Positions 22,601 to 34,267 of a DNA stretch of 64,000 bases are shown piece by piece. Below the pieces are notes generated by a model. That model saw only the letters and a program-made list of their open reading frames with translations. It was not told where the DNA came from and made no database searches. Both the position numbers and the translations under genes were made by a program. Each line of letters opens with the position of its first letter. Positions within the stretch are counted from its first letter, which is position 1. This stretch comes from Leuctra nigra (lineage: Eukaryota; Arthropoda; Insecta; Plecoptera; Leuctridae), in contig OW203764.1 of NCBI GenBank assembly GCA_934045905.1, positions 25,408,954 to 25,472,953 of the forward strand. Reading direction: 5' to 3'.

Positions 22601-25380
22601 TTTGTTGAATACTAGGGAGGACATGGAGAGGGATCGACCTAACGGCCCCGATCCGGGGTAGTCTGAAACTGGTGGGAAAGCCAGGTCAGAATGGGGACAT
22701 ACCGGGGAGGGAGGGAGGCTTCGGGCCGGTGGGACCTGATTTCAGGGGGATCACCATCTCGAGGGGGGAGGCCGACCCGAGGGGCCCGCGAATTTGGGCG
22801 GGCATGGGACTAGATCGACCCTGAACTGCACTTAGGTAGCAGTTCATCGGTGAGGTATTGGTTTGGTGTTTGTGTATAATGCTAGACGTACGAGTAAATG
22901 CTGGCTGTGCACGCAGACAATGCCCAGGAAGAGAGTCAGGATCGGAGCCAGGATCAGACCGCAGTTCTTGAACGCCTCTCCCATCGAGAACATCCCTGGA
23001 CCGATGTTGCCTTTCAGCAGATGCACCAGAGTCTCGAAGTATCTGCAACATCAGTTGGCACGTCAAACATCCGACATAAAAGTTAGGGGACATATTACCA
23101 TTAGTTAATCTTCAGTTTAGTTAACCTCCACTTCGGGAAATGTGGTGAATCACCATACACTGATGAATAGATTAAAACACTGCAGTCAATGTAGACTGAG
23201 GTTAATTTAAACTACATACAGGCCAATAAAATGAAGAATAATGCAATCTGAAGAGAAACAGCCCCCAAAAGAGAGTTCTTCTGATTATTTTATATTTTTA
23301 GCCAATATTTAGAAAATTTGTAAAATATGTGTAGATACCCTATTTAAATTATATTACACTTACAGGCATACATTCTGTGTTTTTTGTTTAATTGTGGATT
23401 TATTTTATATTTTTGTAAGGGTAGGTATGACTCAGTTCTGATTACATTTTAGTTATTTCCTGACTGCCAGATTGTGCGACTCCCCTTCGTCCTGAACCAA
23501 ATATCGATGGCGATAAAAATGTACAATATGACCAAGGCGTTCTTTATGGTCAGCAGCATTTATGAAATTGAACCTTCTAAGCACTATATATATTGATTAT
23601 TAAATTATTAATGAAATTATTTGTTGCTTGCATATATGTGTCAACAAACTGTAATAATGCAATACATATCTAATTGATAACACTATCACTACTAGTAGTA
23701 AGCTCATTGTTGTAACTTATGTTTTCAATGAATGCCTCTCAACTTCAAGTACCAGATAAATCTAGATTGTCTCACCTTTCATCTTTATAATCACCTTGTG
23801 TGAATGCAAGAAACAAGTGACTCATAGGTTTCAAATCAATCAATCAATCATTTTGACGGGACACCTTTGTACTTTAAACTGGCGATTTTGGACTTACGAT
23901 GTTGGATGATCCACCGTGAAATGTTCCGGAATTTCAGCTTCTTTTGCAATACTTCGTTTGATTCTGAAACAGAAGGAAATACATTTAAATTACAATTTGT
24001 TACGATTTATAAACAGCAAAACGTATTATTACTGAAGTGAACAATCTAGGTGAAAAGATCAAAACATCCACATTTATTTTATTAGGGAATCTTGGATTAC
24101 ATTTTGTACTCTGATACATTTTTTTGTTTTGCAAAGTTGTATCGAATGGAAGACTTAGAATAGGTACAATGATAATCGATTAATCACATTTTTGAATAAT
24201 TGTTTATTAATATTTTGCCAATGTTAGTGGAAAACTATACCATTGGCGCAAAAGCAGTCCAAAAAAATTATTGGTCACAATATTGTTAGCAAACGTAAAA
24301 ATTGGTTCACACAATTCTCACAATTTTTTGGCTTGTGCAAATTTTGCATGTGTTTTGTTGTCTCAATGATTTTATAGTGAGTAGTAATTTAGTAAATTCT
24401 AAATGTATATCATGAGACCTTTCTCACAGACTATGAACTATGTCGCAACAAAATTACAAATTTCACCGGATTTCATTGACTTTGTATTGATAAAACAATC
24501 AATGGATAAAACTAATAAAACTTAACGAATTTCTTTCTAGTGATTGAACGTTCATCGACAATGATGGTCTTTGACCCGACTAATCCGTTATATCATGCGA
24601 CGTAATCCGTAATCATCTCCACACCTCCAATACCGCCGTTCTTACGCTTCGAACTTTGATCTTGAGTCAATAAACATAATAAATAAATACATCAATATAC
24701 AGATATCATTGTTTATATCATCAGGTGCACTATAGTCCATAATCTGAACGTTTTAAACATATTAGCGATCTTTACACCTAGAAAGATAAATATATTTGAT
24801 AAATAATCCACATTGCATTTTGTGATCACTAAAGAAAACCTCAAAATTACATTTATTGTACATCGTAAAAGGATACAATTATATGACAATCCATAGTTAT
24901 TAACTATTAAACTTTACGTACAATATAACAGTGGTAAGGAGGCGGTCGTGGCCTTTTAGTAGGGAACACTCATAAAATTTAGTTCTAGACAGAGACAACG
25001 AAAAAACTCAGTAATGAAGGATGGCCGCGGGAATCGAACCCGGAACCTCTCGGATGCAAGTTCAGAGAAATACTGCCTGAGCCACTTTGCGGCTTGAAAT
25101 TAAATAAATTTTTTAAATGTTAACACCATTAAAAAAATCTTGAGTCCACATTTTTGCATGCAATCTTTTACCATGACTTGGTGACTAACTTGAGAATGTG
25201 GTTATGAATTGAGTGCTACACTCACCCATTTTCCCGCACCGCCTTCATGGCATGCGCCTCAGCATCCGTGTCCGTCTCGTACGTACTGAAGTCGGAAGGG
25301 AGGCCATCTTTGTTCCGCCATTGTGAACTTCCGGTCGGTATCACGTAGGAGGAGGCTGCTTCGTCTTCGCTAGTAGCCAT
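13355..25380 (-). CDS. PAT1: SLC36-like proton-coupled amino acid transporter (partial)
   Basis: Six coding exons read 5' to 3': 25226-25380, 23898-23963, 22892-23042, 21940-22064, 21771-21855 and 13355-13627. Together they give 285 codons in one frame. The first ~70 residues are a hydrophilic cytosolic tail starting [11 protein letters not shown]. Exon 3 holds the first membrane helix with [18 protein letters not shown]. Exon 5 has [16 protein letters not shown]. Exon 6 has [20 protein letters not shown] and ends EGIGL before GTAAGT. SLC36 proteins have 11 helices and export or import small amino acids with protons at plasma or lysosomal membranes. Exons 7-9, present in both paralogues, are not seen between 1 and 13354; they may lie beyond the window or be lost. 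An AG acceptor just 5' of the ATG implies an upstream non-coding exon. Confidence 0.85.
13628..21119 (-). repeat. 51 x 147-bp tandem array of a 3' splice site plus half exon
   Basis: The array fills most of the intron between PAT1 exons 5 and 6. In gene sense each unit holds TTCTCTCTAG, then GTGCTGGACCATTACGGCTA onward to ATCCTCATGTTCCT, where it joins the next unit. From 13627 to 21112 is 7485 bp. Allowing for eight units with +1, one with +4 and one with -24 gives exactly 51 x 147. Units carry a 4-nt deletion after TGCTGGATC and a 3-nt deletion in SLVAN. Most substitutions are shared by few units, so expansion is recent. The 147-bp unit has no stop in one minus frame, which gives frames of up to 1361 codons that I do not consider genes. 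Confidence 0.95.
17287..18346 (-). repeat. Block of seven 148-bp variant units
   Basis: Seven successive units carry an extra T (GGCCATGGGACAC on the plus strand; usual form GGCCAGGGACAC) near 17311, 17459, 17607, 17755, 17903, 18051 and 18199. An eighth is isolated near 19670. The extra base breaks the long open frame in each unit. The clustering shows local amplification of a single mutated unit. Confidence 0.92.
21140..21290. mobile_element. Short inverted-repeat element
   Basis: GGGGCCCTATTTTAGAAC on the left is mirrored by GTTCTAGAATAGACCTCC on the right. The interior has paired GGAATT/AATTCC words. It lies just upstream, in gene sense, of the array in the same intron. Probably a small MITE. 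Confidence 0.5.
21295..21490. repeat. Degenerate TCACTCAT minisatellite
   Basis: About 190 bp of variants of TCACTCAT, CTCATCAC and TTCTTCACTCATC. They lie in the PAT1 intron between exon 5 and the array. Ordinary minisatellite. Confidence 0.75.
22500..22540. repeat. (GATT)n microsatellite
   Basis: Seven or so GATT units preceded by TGGTTGGTT. Intronic in PAT1. Confidence 0.8.
22615..22835. other. GC-rich insert in PAT1 intron 3
   Basis: About 220 bp of unusually GC-rich sequence (GGGAGGGAGGGAGG, GGGGCCCGCGAA, GATCGACC words). It starts about 60 bp beyond the exon 3 donor in otherwise AT-rich intron. One reading frame contains MVIPLKSG, faintly like WVIPLKPR encoded near 53240 on the minus strand, so both may come from one mobile element. 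Origin unknown. Confidence 0.4.
24931..25096 (-). mobile_element. tRNA-derived SINE, copy 1
   Basis: On the minus strand, GTGGCTCAGGCAGT resembles a pol III A box and GGTTCCGGGTTCGATTCCC is a near-consensus B box. Between them an anticodon-arm-like CTCTGAACTTGCATCCGAGAG would present TGC (alanine type). The tRNA-like head is followed by a ~90-bp body ending in CGACCGCCTCC. It sits in PAT1 intron 1. A diverged relative lies at 40204-40366. Confidence 0.8.
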
Positions 25381-26227
25381 GGTAACACACACTGAAGACA
25401 AGAAGAAGAAACTTGCAATAACGGTATCGACTACCTGAAATCCAATTGAATAGAAGCATTCAAGTTCCCTTAAAAAATGTGAGCATACCAAGCTATTCCA
25501 GCAAATCAACTACCGAAATCCTCAGGCTAGTACTACAAAGGGTGCTAATATAATAAAAACACAATAATACACGGGCTAAGAGGTCATAAAACGTAGGAAA
25601 GATTTAAGGTATCCAATAAATTTCTTCCTTCAGCCCCTGTGTTGGTATAATAAATTATAGTGAATAAAATCAACTGTAAAAATAGGAAAGATTAATATCT
25701 GATAATCTGGAAAAAAAGATGTCGCACATATTGATTCTATAATATCTCCATCTAAAATGTCTTTGCTCTTGACGAACACAGAAATATTTGTAAGCTTCTC
25801 AACCTTATGACATATAATACTAGCGATTACAATATGACGTTGACAGCGTATATTTGTTGTAAAATAGCTATAAATGATGATGTGCTATTGAATCAAATCA
25901 CAATAATTTGCCAGAGATCAGGACAATGCGTACCTACTTCACCGGCAGATTTGTAAACTTTGATAACACTTTGCTTTCTATGGTAATGCAAAATTTCAAG
26001 TTGATGGGCTAAACGGGTTTGTTTCATTTTGAACCAATCAGAGGATAGTTCAAAAATCTTAACCTACTATTTTTGTGAATACTCCGCTTTTCTTTGGAAA
26101 AAGAAGCTTTCACAATTGAGACAATCCACGAACAATCAGCCTCAAGATGAGGGTCGATGGTCTGTCAATGTGTAAAGTCAACATTATTGTTGAATGACAT
26201 TTGGAAATTATGTGAGCAAAGTTTCAG

Positions 26228-26330
26228 ATATGACAGAAGAAAGCTCTGACCCGCCCAGCACCAACAATAACAGCATAAAATGCATAGGGGAGTGTCATAA
26301 CCAGTCACTGGAAGACTACATTAAGGAAAA
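26228..26330 (+). CDS. Possible isolated coding exon
   Basis: GTTTCAG precedes and GTACGTG follows a 103-nt frame. It begins ATATGACAGAAGAAAGC and would encode MTEESSDPPSTNNNS, then IKCIGECHNQSLEDYIKEK. The hydrophilic composition and paired splice signals look exon-like, but I do not recognise the protein and found no partner exons. It could be the first coding exon of a plus-strand gene, or chance. Confidence 0.25.
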
Positions 26331-27431
26331 GTACGTGACATTCATTGAATATTTACTTGTCCGTGTTTCAATCACTATTACATTACAATCAAACACATTC
26401 AGCAGAATGTCATTGATATGAACTAGGAAACCATCTGTGTAACGCGTTGATTTGAACATTTCTTCGTATTGCTTGCAAATTATTATTCTGAGTGAGAGTT
26501 GCTGATCGTACTTGACCTTGGAAATAGAGTTAAAATCAAACATTTTCATTTACAAGTGATTAAGGTGCGGTTCTTAACACTATTGTAAATCGTAATTTTC
26601 GTTCTTTTCGTAACTCATAACTCAAAAAACTGAGTTAGAACACATACATTCTCACCCACGAAATTTCAACGGAAAAAATGATTCCGACATTTTTAACTTT
26701 TGACAGACACATTTTCTGATACAAAGTTTTAGATACTTTCTGCTATACATACACTGATGTTGTAGAACTAAGAGAAGACGTTTTCGAAATTCAACTTTAA
26801 TGACCTATTGTAAACTTGACATAAAATTATAATTATCTTGTTTGACCTCAACATAGTAGATGCATGTAATAGACTTAAAGCTGCTATTAGCATAGAGAAA
26901 TACTATTGCACATATTTGTATAAATAGGTAACTAAAACGCTGAACTTTAAGTGTAACTTCAATTTGTTTGTAAATAAGTACTTTTACTTCGTCACTCTCA
27001 TCGCTGCCAGAAAACACTAGCAGCGTGTTATCAACCAACCTATAAACATTGTTATTGAGCGGGCGAAGCGAGCGTCATCTATACACTTTTGACTATTTTT
27101 GTCCTAATCTATGTTTTCCTGTTTCTGGGACAATTTGAAATTTAGAGTTTTAGAATAACTGCCAGGTCACACCAGGATCAAGTAGAAATTATGCATGGAA
27201 GTGCAGACCACCAGTCTGGTATTAAGTTATTTTTTCTTACACAATCTTATAGTTGATTAAAATTTAAAAATGTATTCTGATTGGTTATAAAAGAAAAATG
27301 TTAAGATTAAATTTTGATTTTGCAAGGACATGGTGACCGTCATTTTACTACATTCTACATATTTTTTATAATTTCTACCCAAATTCATAAATTTTCAAAT
27401 TTTTACTAATTTTCAGGCTCTAAACGTCTGT

Positions 27432-27598
27432 AGAACAAAATAAAACTAATTAACCTTCCAAAATATGAAATTATTTTCATTGAACTGTTCTGAAGTCTCG
27501 TACAAAGCTTTATTTTATTAACAATTACATTGGTACAAGATATTGATAAAAATCGATTTAAAACTTTCAAGGTCAAACTCACTCCTCAGTTGTCTTAA
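27432..27598. mobile_element. Half copy of the TTAA palindromic MITE
   Basis: Matches one arm of the 38748-39122 palindrome: ACAAAATAAAACTAATT, TTCATTGAACTGTTCTGA, GATATTGATAAAAATCGATT, and the terminus GTCAAACTCACTCCTCAG. It ends GTTGTC followed by TTAA (27595-27598), as the full copy does. The other arm is absent, with the break at the palindrome centre. Confidence 0.75.
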
Positions 27599-28680
27599 AC
27601 GTCAATTACGAAGTCTTCTACTGTGTGTTGTCATTTTCATTTTATTAATTTAATATCAGATTCAGAAACATAGCACAGAAGACAAAAAATTTTGTTGTGG
27701 AAGAAATTTAGAAGGGGAAACATTAATTGACTCCCAGAATGTATTCTTAGGTAACTGCATAAAATAAATAACTATGAATAAAATAAAAAACTACACAAAA
27801 CTAAATATATTAACTTTGATTCAAGACTATTATATCGACTAAATTAAAATACTTTTCCGTGTAAACATGTAATTACATTACCTCTACTCGACGCGTCTGC
27901 GACGAAGGCCAGAAAATGACTGATAAATTACAGCCCACTTCAATATTGTCAGACATGCATAATGCTCTGTGGAGTTGTTATATAGCATCACTTCACGCTT
28001 ATCTCATACGATTGTCAATTACAATGTCACCGGACGAAACGCAGATAACACGCTTTTATAGAGACTGATATCACATCGAGATTCCCAGATTGATGGGTAT
28101 ACAATGTATTGTAGTAAAAGCAAAAAAGTATACTTATACACAGATTATTGTAATTTTTTTAAACATTTAAAAACTAAATGGGCGATAGTGCAATAAATTC
28201 AAGTAGTAAATTACTGCTTTAAATTGTAATGTAAATACTGGGATTTCAACCACTTTATGGAAATAAATTCAATTATCGGTAAAGATCATCACTTCGCAGA
28301 TCAAATTTGGTACACACACCAAGTAACCAAACACCAAAAAGTAAATACGCACAGTTTTTAAATAATAGTTTTAACGACGATTATTTTTCATATTTACACA
28401 ATCAGTGAGACATTGCTTCCTGTTTTAAAGAAAAATAAAAATAATTATGTCATCATTGACATCAATGATGCATTAAACAGGATGCTATATCCAGTTGAAT
28501 GTTATCTTACTGCTCTGTTGTTAGTATACAGCTCCTTTTTCCACTACCCACCCCCCTAATTATGTTATTAGTGCAGTAAAACTCTATTAGCTTATGTTGA
28601 CACCAGTACCAAGTTTTCATGCGCTAAAATAAGATAGAGAATACAGTTCGTTTTTCCTATGTTTGAACTCTCTACAGACC

Positions 28681-28781
28681 TAGCCACCGTCAGTTGTTCT
28701 GTAAGGCCGAGAAAGACAACATTGCAAGATGAGCGCGCAATGAAGTCTTTCTCGGCCTAGCAGAACAACTGACTGTGGCTA
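28681..28781. other. 101-nt near-perfect hairpin
   Basis: Arms of 37 nt (28681-28717 and 28745-28781) pair with three mismatches: TAGCCAC, GTCAGTTGTTCTG and AGGCCGAGAAAGAC are shared. The 27-nt loop can pair further (CATTGC/GCAATG). The shape resembles a microRNA precursor, but a ~100-bp MITE would look the same. Strand is undetermined because both transcripts fold. Nothing else is recognisable around it. Confidence 0.6.
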
Positions 28782-28789
28782 CATCTGGT

Positions 28790-30700
28790 GAGCGATCAAA
28801 AAGGATGTGACAATTGATTCACAGACGTTTCTCCATTGCCGCGCTGGATTCAGGAAAGTACGTTCTGCCCTTGCTCTTGTGGACATTGCCGTTGCATATG
28901 CTGGACCAAGACATCCCTTCTAGATCTGGAAGGTCATAGCGATGATGATGATCTGTGGCTTGTTCAGATGTGTCACAAGGGTAGCATAATTTAGGAGAGC
29001 ATATAACAAGTACAGATAGTTGAACATAATCTACATCTAATCGTGTGGTGTGCTCAGTCTGGTGTGGCAGTGGCCCTCCGAGGACAAATTTCGGGTAATC
29101 CGGATTGTAGGATATTTAATTATTGTCGAAGTGAAATTGTATTGTAATTTCCATGGCAGACATGTTGAAGTGTTAAAAACATGTTAAATGTATATAACTT
29201 ATGGATTTTCTGTAAATTTTCTTAAATTTCGAAATTATCTCTCAACACTATATTTTTATGCGATTCACTAAATATTTACACAATTTTCACAATTTCTGTA
29301 AGTTATTTTATTTTATCTTCATTGTATGACTCAATCCAAACGGACACTGATAGTATAATGTGCTATGACAGAAATCAACACTTATTTATATATCTCTTTG
29401 GGTTGGGAACCCTCTACAAGATTTCACTGTATTTAGATGATTAAGTTTTATTTAATTTCTTCCAATGATGAGGGCTTTCTCAACAGATCTCAGATCAGAG
29501 TCAAGATCAGAGTCAGATCTCAGAAAGATTTTATTAAGAAAAAGAAATGCTCAGATGACCAAGAGAGGGCTGAATAATATAAGTTTCAACAACAGTCATT
29601 GAGCGTAATTATATACGAGACTAAATATTATCGAAAATTATGAATGTGTTATTTATTACTCTCATAGAGGTAAATACATTTCTTTGCCAAGTTGTATATT
29701 ATCAAGCGCCAATTTAAAAAAAATGACCCTGGTTGTGTTATTTAAATAGCTTTAATTTATCATTCACTTTTTCTCTACACGTTGATCGACTTTTTGTATG
29801 TTGTCTACAGGCAATTGATATTATCAAAAGTAGTTCTGTAAGGGCTCTTCAGATACGATTAAAGCACACATTTTCAGTTACGTACCTCTATGGCAGACAT
29901 TCTTGATATTCTTGAAAGCCTTTTATCTGGGTAAAAGTGTAGAATTAAAAAAATAATCTCTTCATTCGACACAATATTCGATTACTTCAACATGTTTTTT
30001 AAGAATTCCATTGTTTTTCACGAATTGACCAATCAGTCACAGCCACCCTATTTTGATTTAGGTAGACTTTTAGTATCATATAATTTACTTTTATGCATAC
30101 GACTATGCACTATACTGTATGAGGACTGTTACCTTTTGGCTTGAGATTCTACTATCTATTGCTAAAAAACTTACGTGCTCCGTTTTCATGAATCTTTCTT
30201 ATTTCTTTTAAAACATCTTCACTGAGAGTTTATTTTACACTGAGTACATGTGGGGTTTCCTGATTACAAGATAAAACGAGATGAATTAAAATGGCTATCA
30301 GGAAATATGAAGTAATCTTAAAAACACGTGCTTCTGTCTCAAGGTAAAAGAAATTACGTTTGTGCGGTCGCAGCACTCTGACCTACTGGCGAACATTGTT
30401 ATAACGCATGCACTTACCGTGGCCAATACATTTCGTCATCATTAACATATCATTAATATCATTATCTTCTTTGACAATACGTCAATATATCAAAAATAAA
30501 TGCGGTTTATTTTTTTTATAGAAATCTCCCCTGTTCAAAATTAACTTTTATACTTTTGTATTCTAAAACGCTTTGTAAACGCGAGTCGTATTGCATGGGC
30601 ATATGTGTGAAAGTTGCTGCTCCATATTATACACTGAAAAGCTAGGAAGATAAGCAGTGATAATTTTAATTTCTTTGAATAATGATGTGAAATATTTTTA
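28790..30700. other. Non-coding upstream region, no gene seen
   Basis: AT-rich DNA upstream of PAT1 with short meaningless frames. A small duplicated word (AGATCTCAGATCAGAGTCA type) lies near 29486-29522. Possible first-exon donors exist by chance, and I assign none. Confidence 0.4.
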
Positions 30701-30714
30701 AAAAGCATAAAATG

Positions 30715-30990
30715 TCCATAAAATTGAAATACTCATAAAATGTTGGTCCCAATGACCATGCAAAATTGGAAACTGATCATTCAATCGGTTCCATTATAAA
30801 TTTTGAACCAATCACAGGATCTTATTCAATCCTATACGCTTGCCCGCTCTTATGGCATTAGTGTGTGTGCAAATTTTCAGATCCATTAGTTGAACGGTTT
30901 GACCAGGGCAGTGCAGGCAAAACACATAAACACACACAGATAAATTGTCATAACTTCATAAGAGTCCAAGAGTGACGCTCACTACGTCAC
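30715..30990 (+). repeat. Dispersed repeat (AATGTTGGT...CATAACTTCATAAG), copy 1
   Basis: Shares ordered words with 58885-59092: AAATGTTGG, CCAATGACCATGCAAA-type, GATCATTCAATCGGTTCCA, CAGATCCATT, GGTTGAA-type and CACACACA near a TGTCATAA end. Sequence related to its first half also lies near 31370, 43270 and 50610. An interspersed non-coding family of unknown class. Confidence 0.55.
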
Positions 30991-32176
30991 TTAATGACAC
31001 CATAATGCCTGTGAGTGACCATGGCTGCATAATAGCATAATGTAGTTCTGGAAGGTCTTGAGGTGACCGCCAGATCTTAGCAAGATATTTGGAGGTCAGC
31101 TGACATCTTAATTCAAATCTGATGCAAGCGCATGTGGTGAGAAATCCCTGCACTATAGAATAACCGGGAGTAGCGAGCGTTACTAGGATACTTTTCTCTG
31201 CTTACTTTTGTATCCGTTTGTGATTTTTCATGCACTAAGTATATCAAAGTTACACCCATCAACAAAACTATGTGCAATTTTGTGTACTTGATGCAATATC
31301 ACACCTTCAGTCACGTGTAGGTATACTATATTTTAGAAAAATCGTCTCTAATCGTTAAAAAGCGAAAATTGAACCATTTGTCCAATCCAGCTCAAATTTT
31401 TTGTGGTTATTGGAACCAACATTTTATGAGATTTTACACATTTTCAGCCAAAGCGGTCTCTAACGTCAAGAGTTATTTACATTTATGCTTATTTTGGAAA
31501 TTTAAAAAAAAAAATCTGAAAGTATTATATGAACTGCGCCTTTGCAAGTAATTTAAGGTTTATCTATGCAACTGTTTTCCTAGGTCCTTAGAGCAGCTAC
31601 TCTCACCCAGCATAATAATTTGAACTCATTACTGAAACTCGCAAACCATCTCGTAATATACTTGTTTTCCTGTGGATAAAATAGCCTCAGGATAATATCA
31701 ATTTACAAACCTGTCATTTGAACGAGTGACACTGACACACAATGTGCGGAATAGCGAGATTATTGGTATGTACAATATAAATACTGTGTAATGCAGAGTT
31801 TCATCCATAATTTAAATGTTCTAATTACCTTGTTAATATTAATATTTGATTGTTTACATATTCATTATAAAATAAAGTCAACCTTCATACATAAAGGTTG
31901 TAAAAATACATAGAATAACAATCAAAACAATAATTAAATAGATTTAAAAAAAACATTCCTAATGTTCCTCATATAGTGGGAGTAGGGCATGCCAGTAACC
32001 AGTGAGCACATTCTAACACCATTCCTGTCAAACAAATGCTAATCAATTGTAAAAATAACTCAAAACACAAACGAGCATTGTTTGTATTGAATAAATAAAA
32101 TGAGTTAACACAAACGAGTAACATTCCTAACTATTTGAAATCAACAGACTTTCACTTATATCTCACTTCACTTACC

Positions 32177-32265
32177 TGTAACTGAATGAGCATCCAACTG
32201 AAATCACCGACTACGTGTCCTTTTTGTGCAGACAGGAATGCAGATTCGTCGCTCCATCCGCCCGG
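32177..32265 (-). promoter_or_regulatory. Candidate 5' UTR exon of PAT1
   Basis: On the minus strand, CTCATTCAGTTACAG is followed by a consensus GTAAGTGAAG donor (boundary near 32177). Upstream sequence is comparatively GC-rich. The PAT1 ATG exon has an acceptor (TTGTCTTCAG) 11 nt before its ATG, so an upstream exon is needed. This one is a plausible but unproven choice. Confidence 0.25.
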
Positions 32266-32859
32266 TCTCAAGGTGACGATTTAGGATAATAATGTCATTT
32301 CTCATGTAAAAAACCAACACTATCTTGACAGATCAATGGAAGTGACCATTCGTTCCACGACGCACAGCATCACTGACGCGTCTCGGTGTTCATTTCATCT
32401 CTGTTGGCTGCATACTAACGAGAAAAATTATCGACTTGTTAATAATAATTGGAAAATTATCAAAACAGTTTTGCAGACGAGTTTAATAGTTTAATGATGC
32501 GTGTTTCACAACTACTAATCATTTTAAACGAGTTATTATCTAGAGGTTATCAAAAATACGATCACTCAGACGATTTGTAAATAATTGAATGATAACACTC
32601 GATTTTTTAGAAGAGAGAAGACGCTTATCGGCATATTTTTGAATTGTTAGATACGTTTCATTTCCTAATATAATCTGAGACTATATTCACTATTTTTTTT
32701 TGACCGAAACTATACCGACTGTTATGCAATATAAGTTAAATACAAACAAGAGAAACCGGTAAAGGTCTAAATTAAAATTATGTCATAATGTGTGTTATCA
32801 ATAATTATCATAATCATTATCATTGAATTAAAAGGGGGAAGAGCGTAACCCCTACTTCG

Positions 32860-33360
32860 ATAGAATTCGCTGTAACTTTGCATTCTTATAGACAATATCA
32901 TTCTACACCAGAATATGGCCCCCAAAAACTAGCATCGTGAACTAGTTTTTGAGATAAACCCATATGTCTCCCAATGTTAGCTTATGGAAGCCAAGAAAAA
33001 TCGTGCAATTTTTACGCTAAAATGAAGATCTAATTTTTTTGTCGATAGATTTCAACAAAAAACTTATTTTCTAGTAGACATATGGATATATTATCAGGAA
33101 AAAAATATAAAACGATACCATCCTGAACTATTTTAAAAGTTAGACAGCAAAAACTAAATCATTTTCCTATACCTCCTGTGTTAAAAATTTCCTCATCTTC
33201 TGAAGGCATCAATTTGAAAACTCAATAAAAGTCATGGGTTGCAATTTACATGACATTTTATGAATCCTTCATACTAAATATAGTTGAAATATTGGAAAAG
33301 TTAATAAATAGTGCTAATTTCAGTAAAAAATATTTTCGGGGTGTGGCATTCGATGTCCCC
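32860..33360. other. Intergenic stretch, no gene seen
   Basis: Words such as CTAGTTTTTGAGATAAACCC suggest an old interspersed repeat. No ORF or terminal repeat could be defined. Confidence 0.3.
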
Positions 33361-33581
33361 ACCTTATTTTGGTAATTATAATGCTTTTACTGGCACATAG
33401 TTACGCTGGGTGTGAGCATAAATATTATTGCACAGGTTGTAAAATTAATCAATAAATAAATAATTAGAAAGAGACATGGCAGAGAGACATGGTGACAGTA
33501 TCGTTACCGATGGTCTGATAGCTTGTAATGTCCAATCATTACCTTCATTCCATTCTCCTATGAGATCTCTAACCCTCATCA

Positions 33582-33701
33582 GTGCGTTGTGTCAAATGTC
33601 CGGCCGTCCGATCGGGTAGCTCAGTTGGTAGAGCTCTCGCCCGGCAAGTGAGAGGTCCCGGGTTCGAGCCCCGGTTCGGTCGGATATTTTTCACAACGCA
33701 C
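33582..33701. repeat. 25-bp inverted repeat framing the tRNA-like gene
   Basis: The left arm 33582-33606 (GTGCGTTGTG, AAAT, TCCG, CCG) pairs with 33677-33701 with four mismatches. The right arm overlaps the tRNA acceptor strand. The left arm therefore looks like an inverted copy of the tRNA 3' flank. Confidence 0.8.
33610..33682 (+). tRNA. tRNA-Ala(GGC)-like gene or tRNA-derived element
   Basis: A complete 73-nt cloverleaf fits: acceptor GATCGGG/TTCGGTC, U8A9, D stem GCTC/GAGC, anticodon stem CTCGC/GTGAG with loop CCGGCAA, T stem CCGGG/CCCGG with loop TTCGAGC. A and B boxes (TAGCTCAGTTGG, GGTTCGAGCC) are canonical, and a T5 pol III terminator follows at 33687. Two oddities stand out: position 33 is C where U is nearly universal, and GGC is an alanine anticodon normally avoided in eukaryotes. 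It is framed by a 25-bp imperfect inverted repeat. A tRNA pseudogene or SINE progenitor is as likely as a working tRNA. Confidence 0.55.
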
Positions 33702-34230
33702 ATCCCTTCGTATCATCCTGACTCCATGGAAGTTTTCCACAGAAACCTACATTCTAATAAATTACAATTACTTTTGATACCTCAAGTTTTCAGATACGCT
33801 GATCACATCAAGTTTCGAGCTTCGTGTTCAAATTAATGGTTGTTGAATGACAGAAAGTAACAGACCTTGTATTCGTAGATTAATTTAATTGCATAAATTC
33901 TCCATTACAATCATTTCCCACAGATATTCCATTCATAAAAAATCTATTAATTTCATTGGCTTGGTAGAATTTTGAGGCACAGTACAATCTGGATACTAAA
34001 ATCTACAAAATAGCCTCTTTTTGGGAATATTAATAGGTATATTTTAAGAGATAGCATACACAAAATGTCATAGATTCTGCTGCAACTAAGTACATTTCTC
34101 TTAAAATGTAATGTTTGGAACAATTTACTCATGGTATGGTCTTGCTTTGGTGAGAGGGGAAGGAGCACCTCAACCCTATCACAAGCCATTGTATGCAGCC
34201 TTGAGGAAGTACTTCGGTAACTATCTATAA

Positions 34231-34236
34231 TTTATT
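34231..34236 (-). terminator. Polyadenylation signal of PAT2
   Basis: AATAAA on the minus strand, about 32 nt after the PAT2 stop codon. Confidence 0.5.
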
Positions 34237-34267
34237 GATTACGCTAAAGTGATTTTATAAACAACGA

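Noticed and set aside
22686..23093. 135-codon minus frame covering PAT1 exon 3
   Set aside because: It is an out-of-frame reading of the exon plus the GC-rich intron insert. The correct frame is [14 protein letters not shown].
33582..33836. 84-codon plus-strand frame with RSGSSVGRALARQVRGPG
   Set aside because: It is the tRNA-like gene read as protein.
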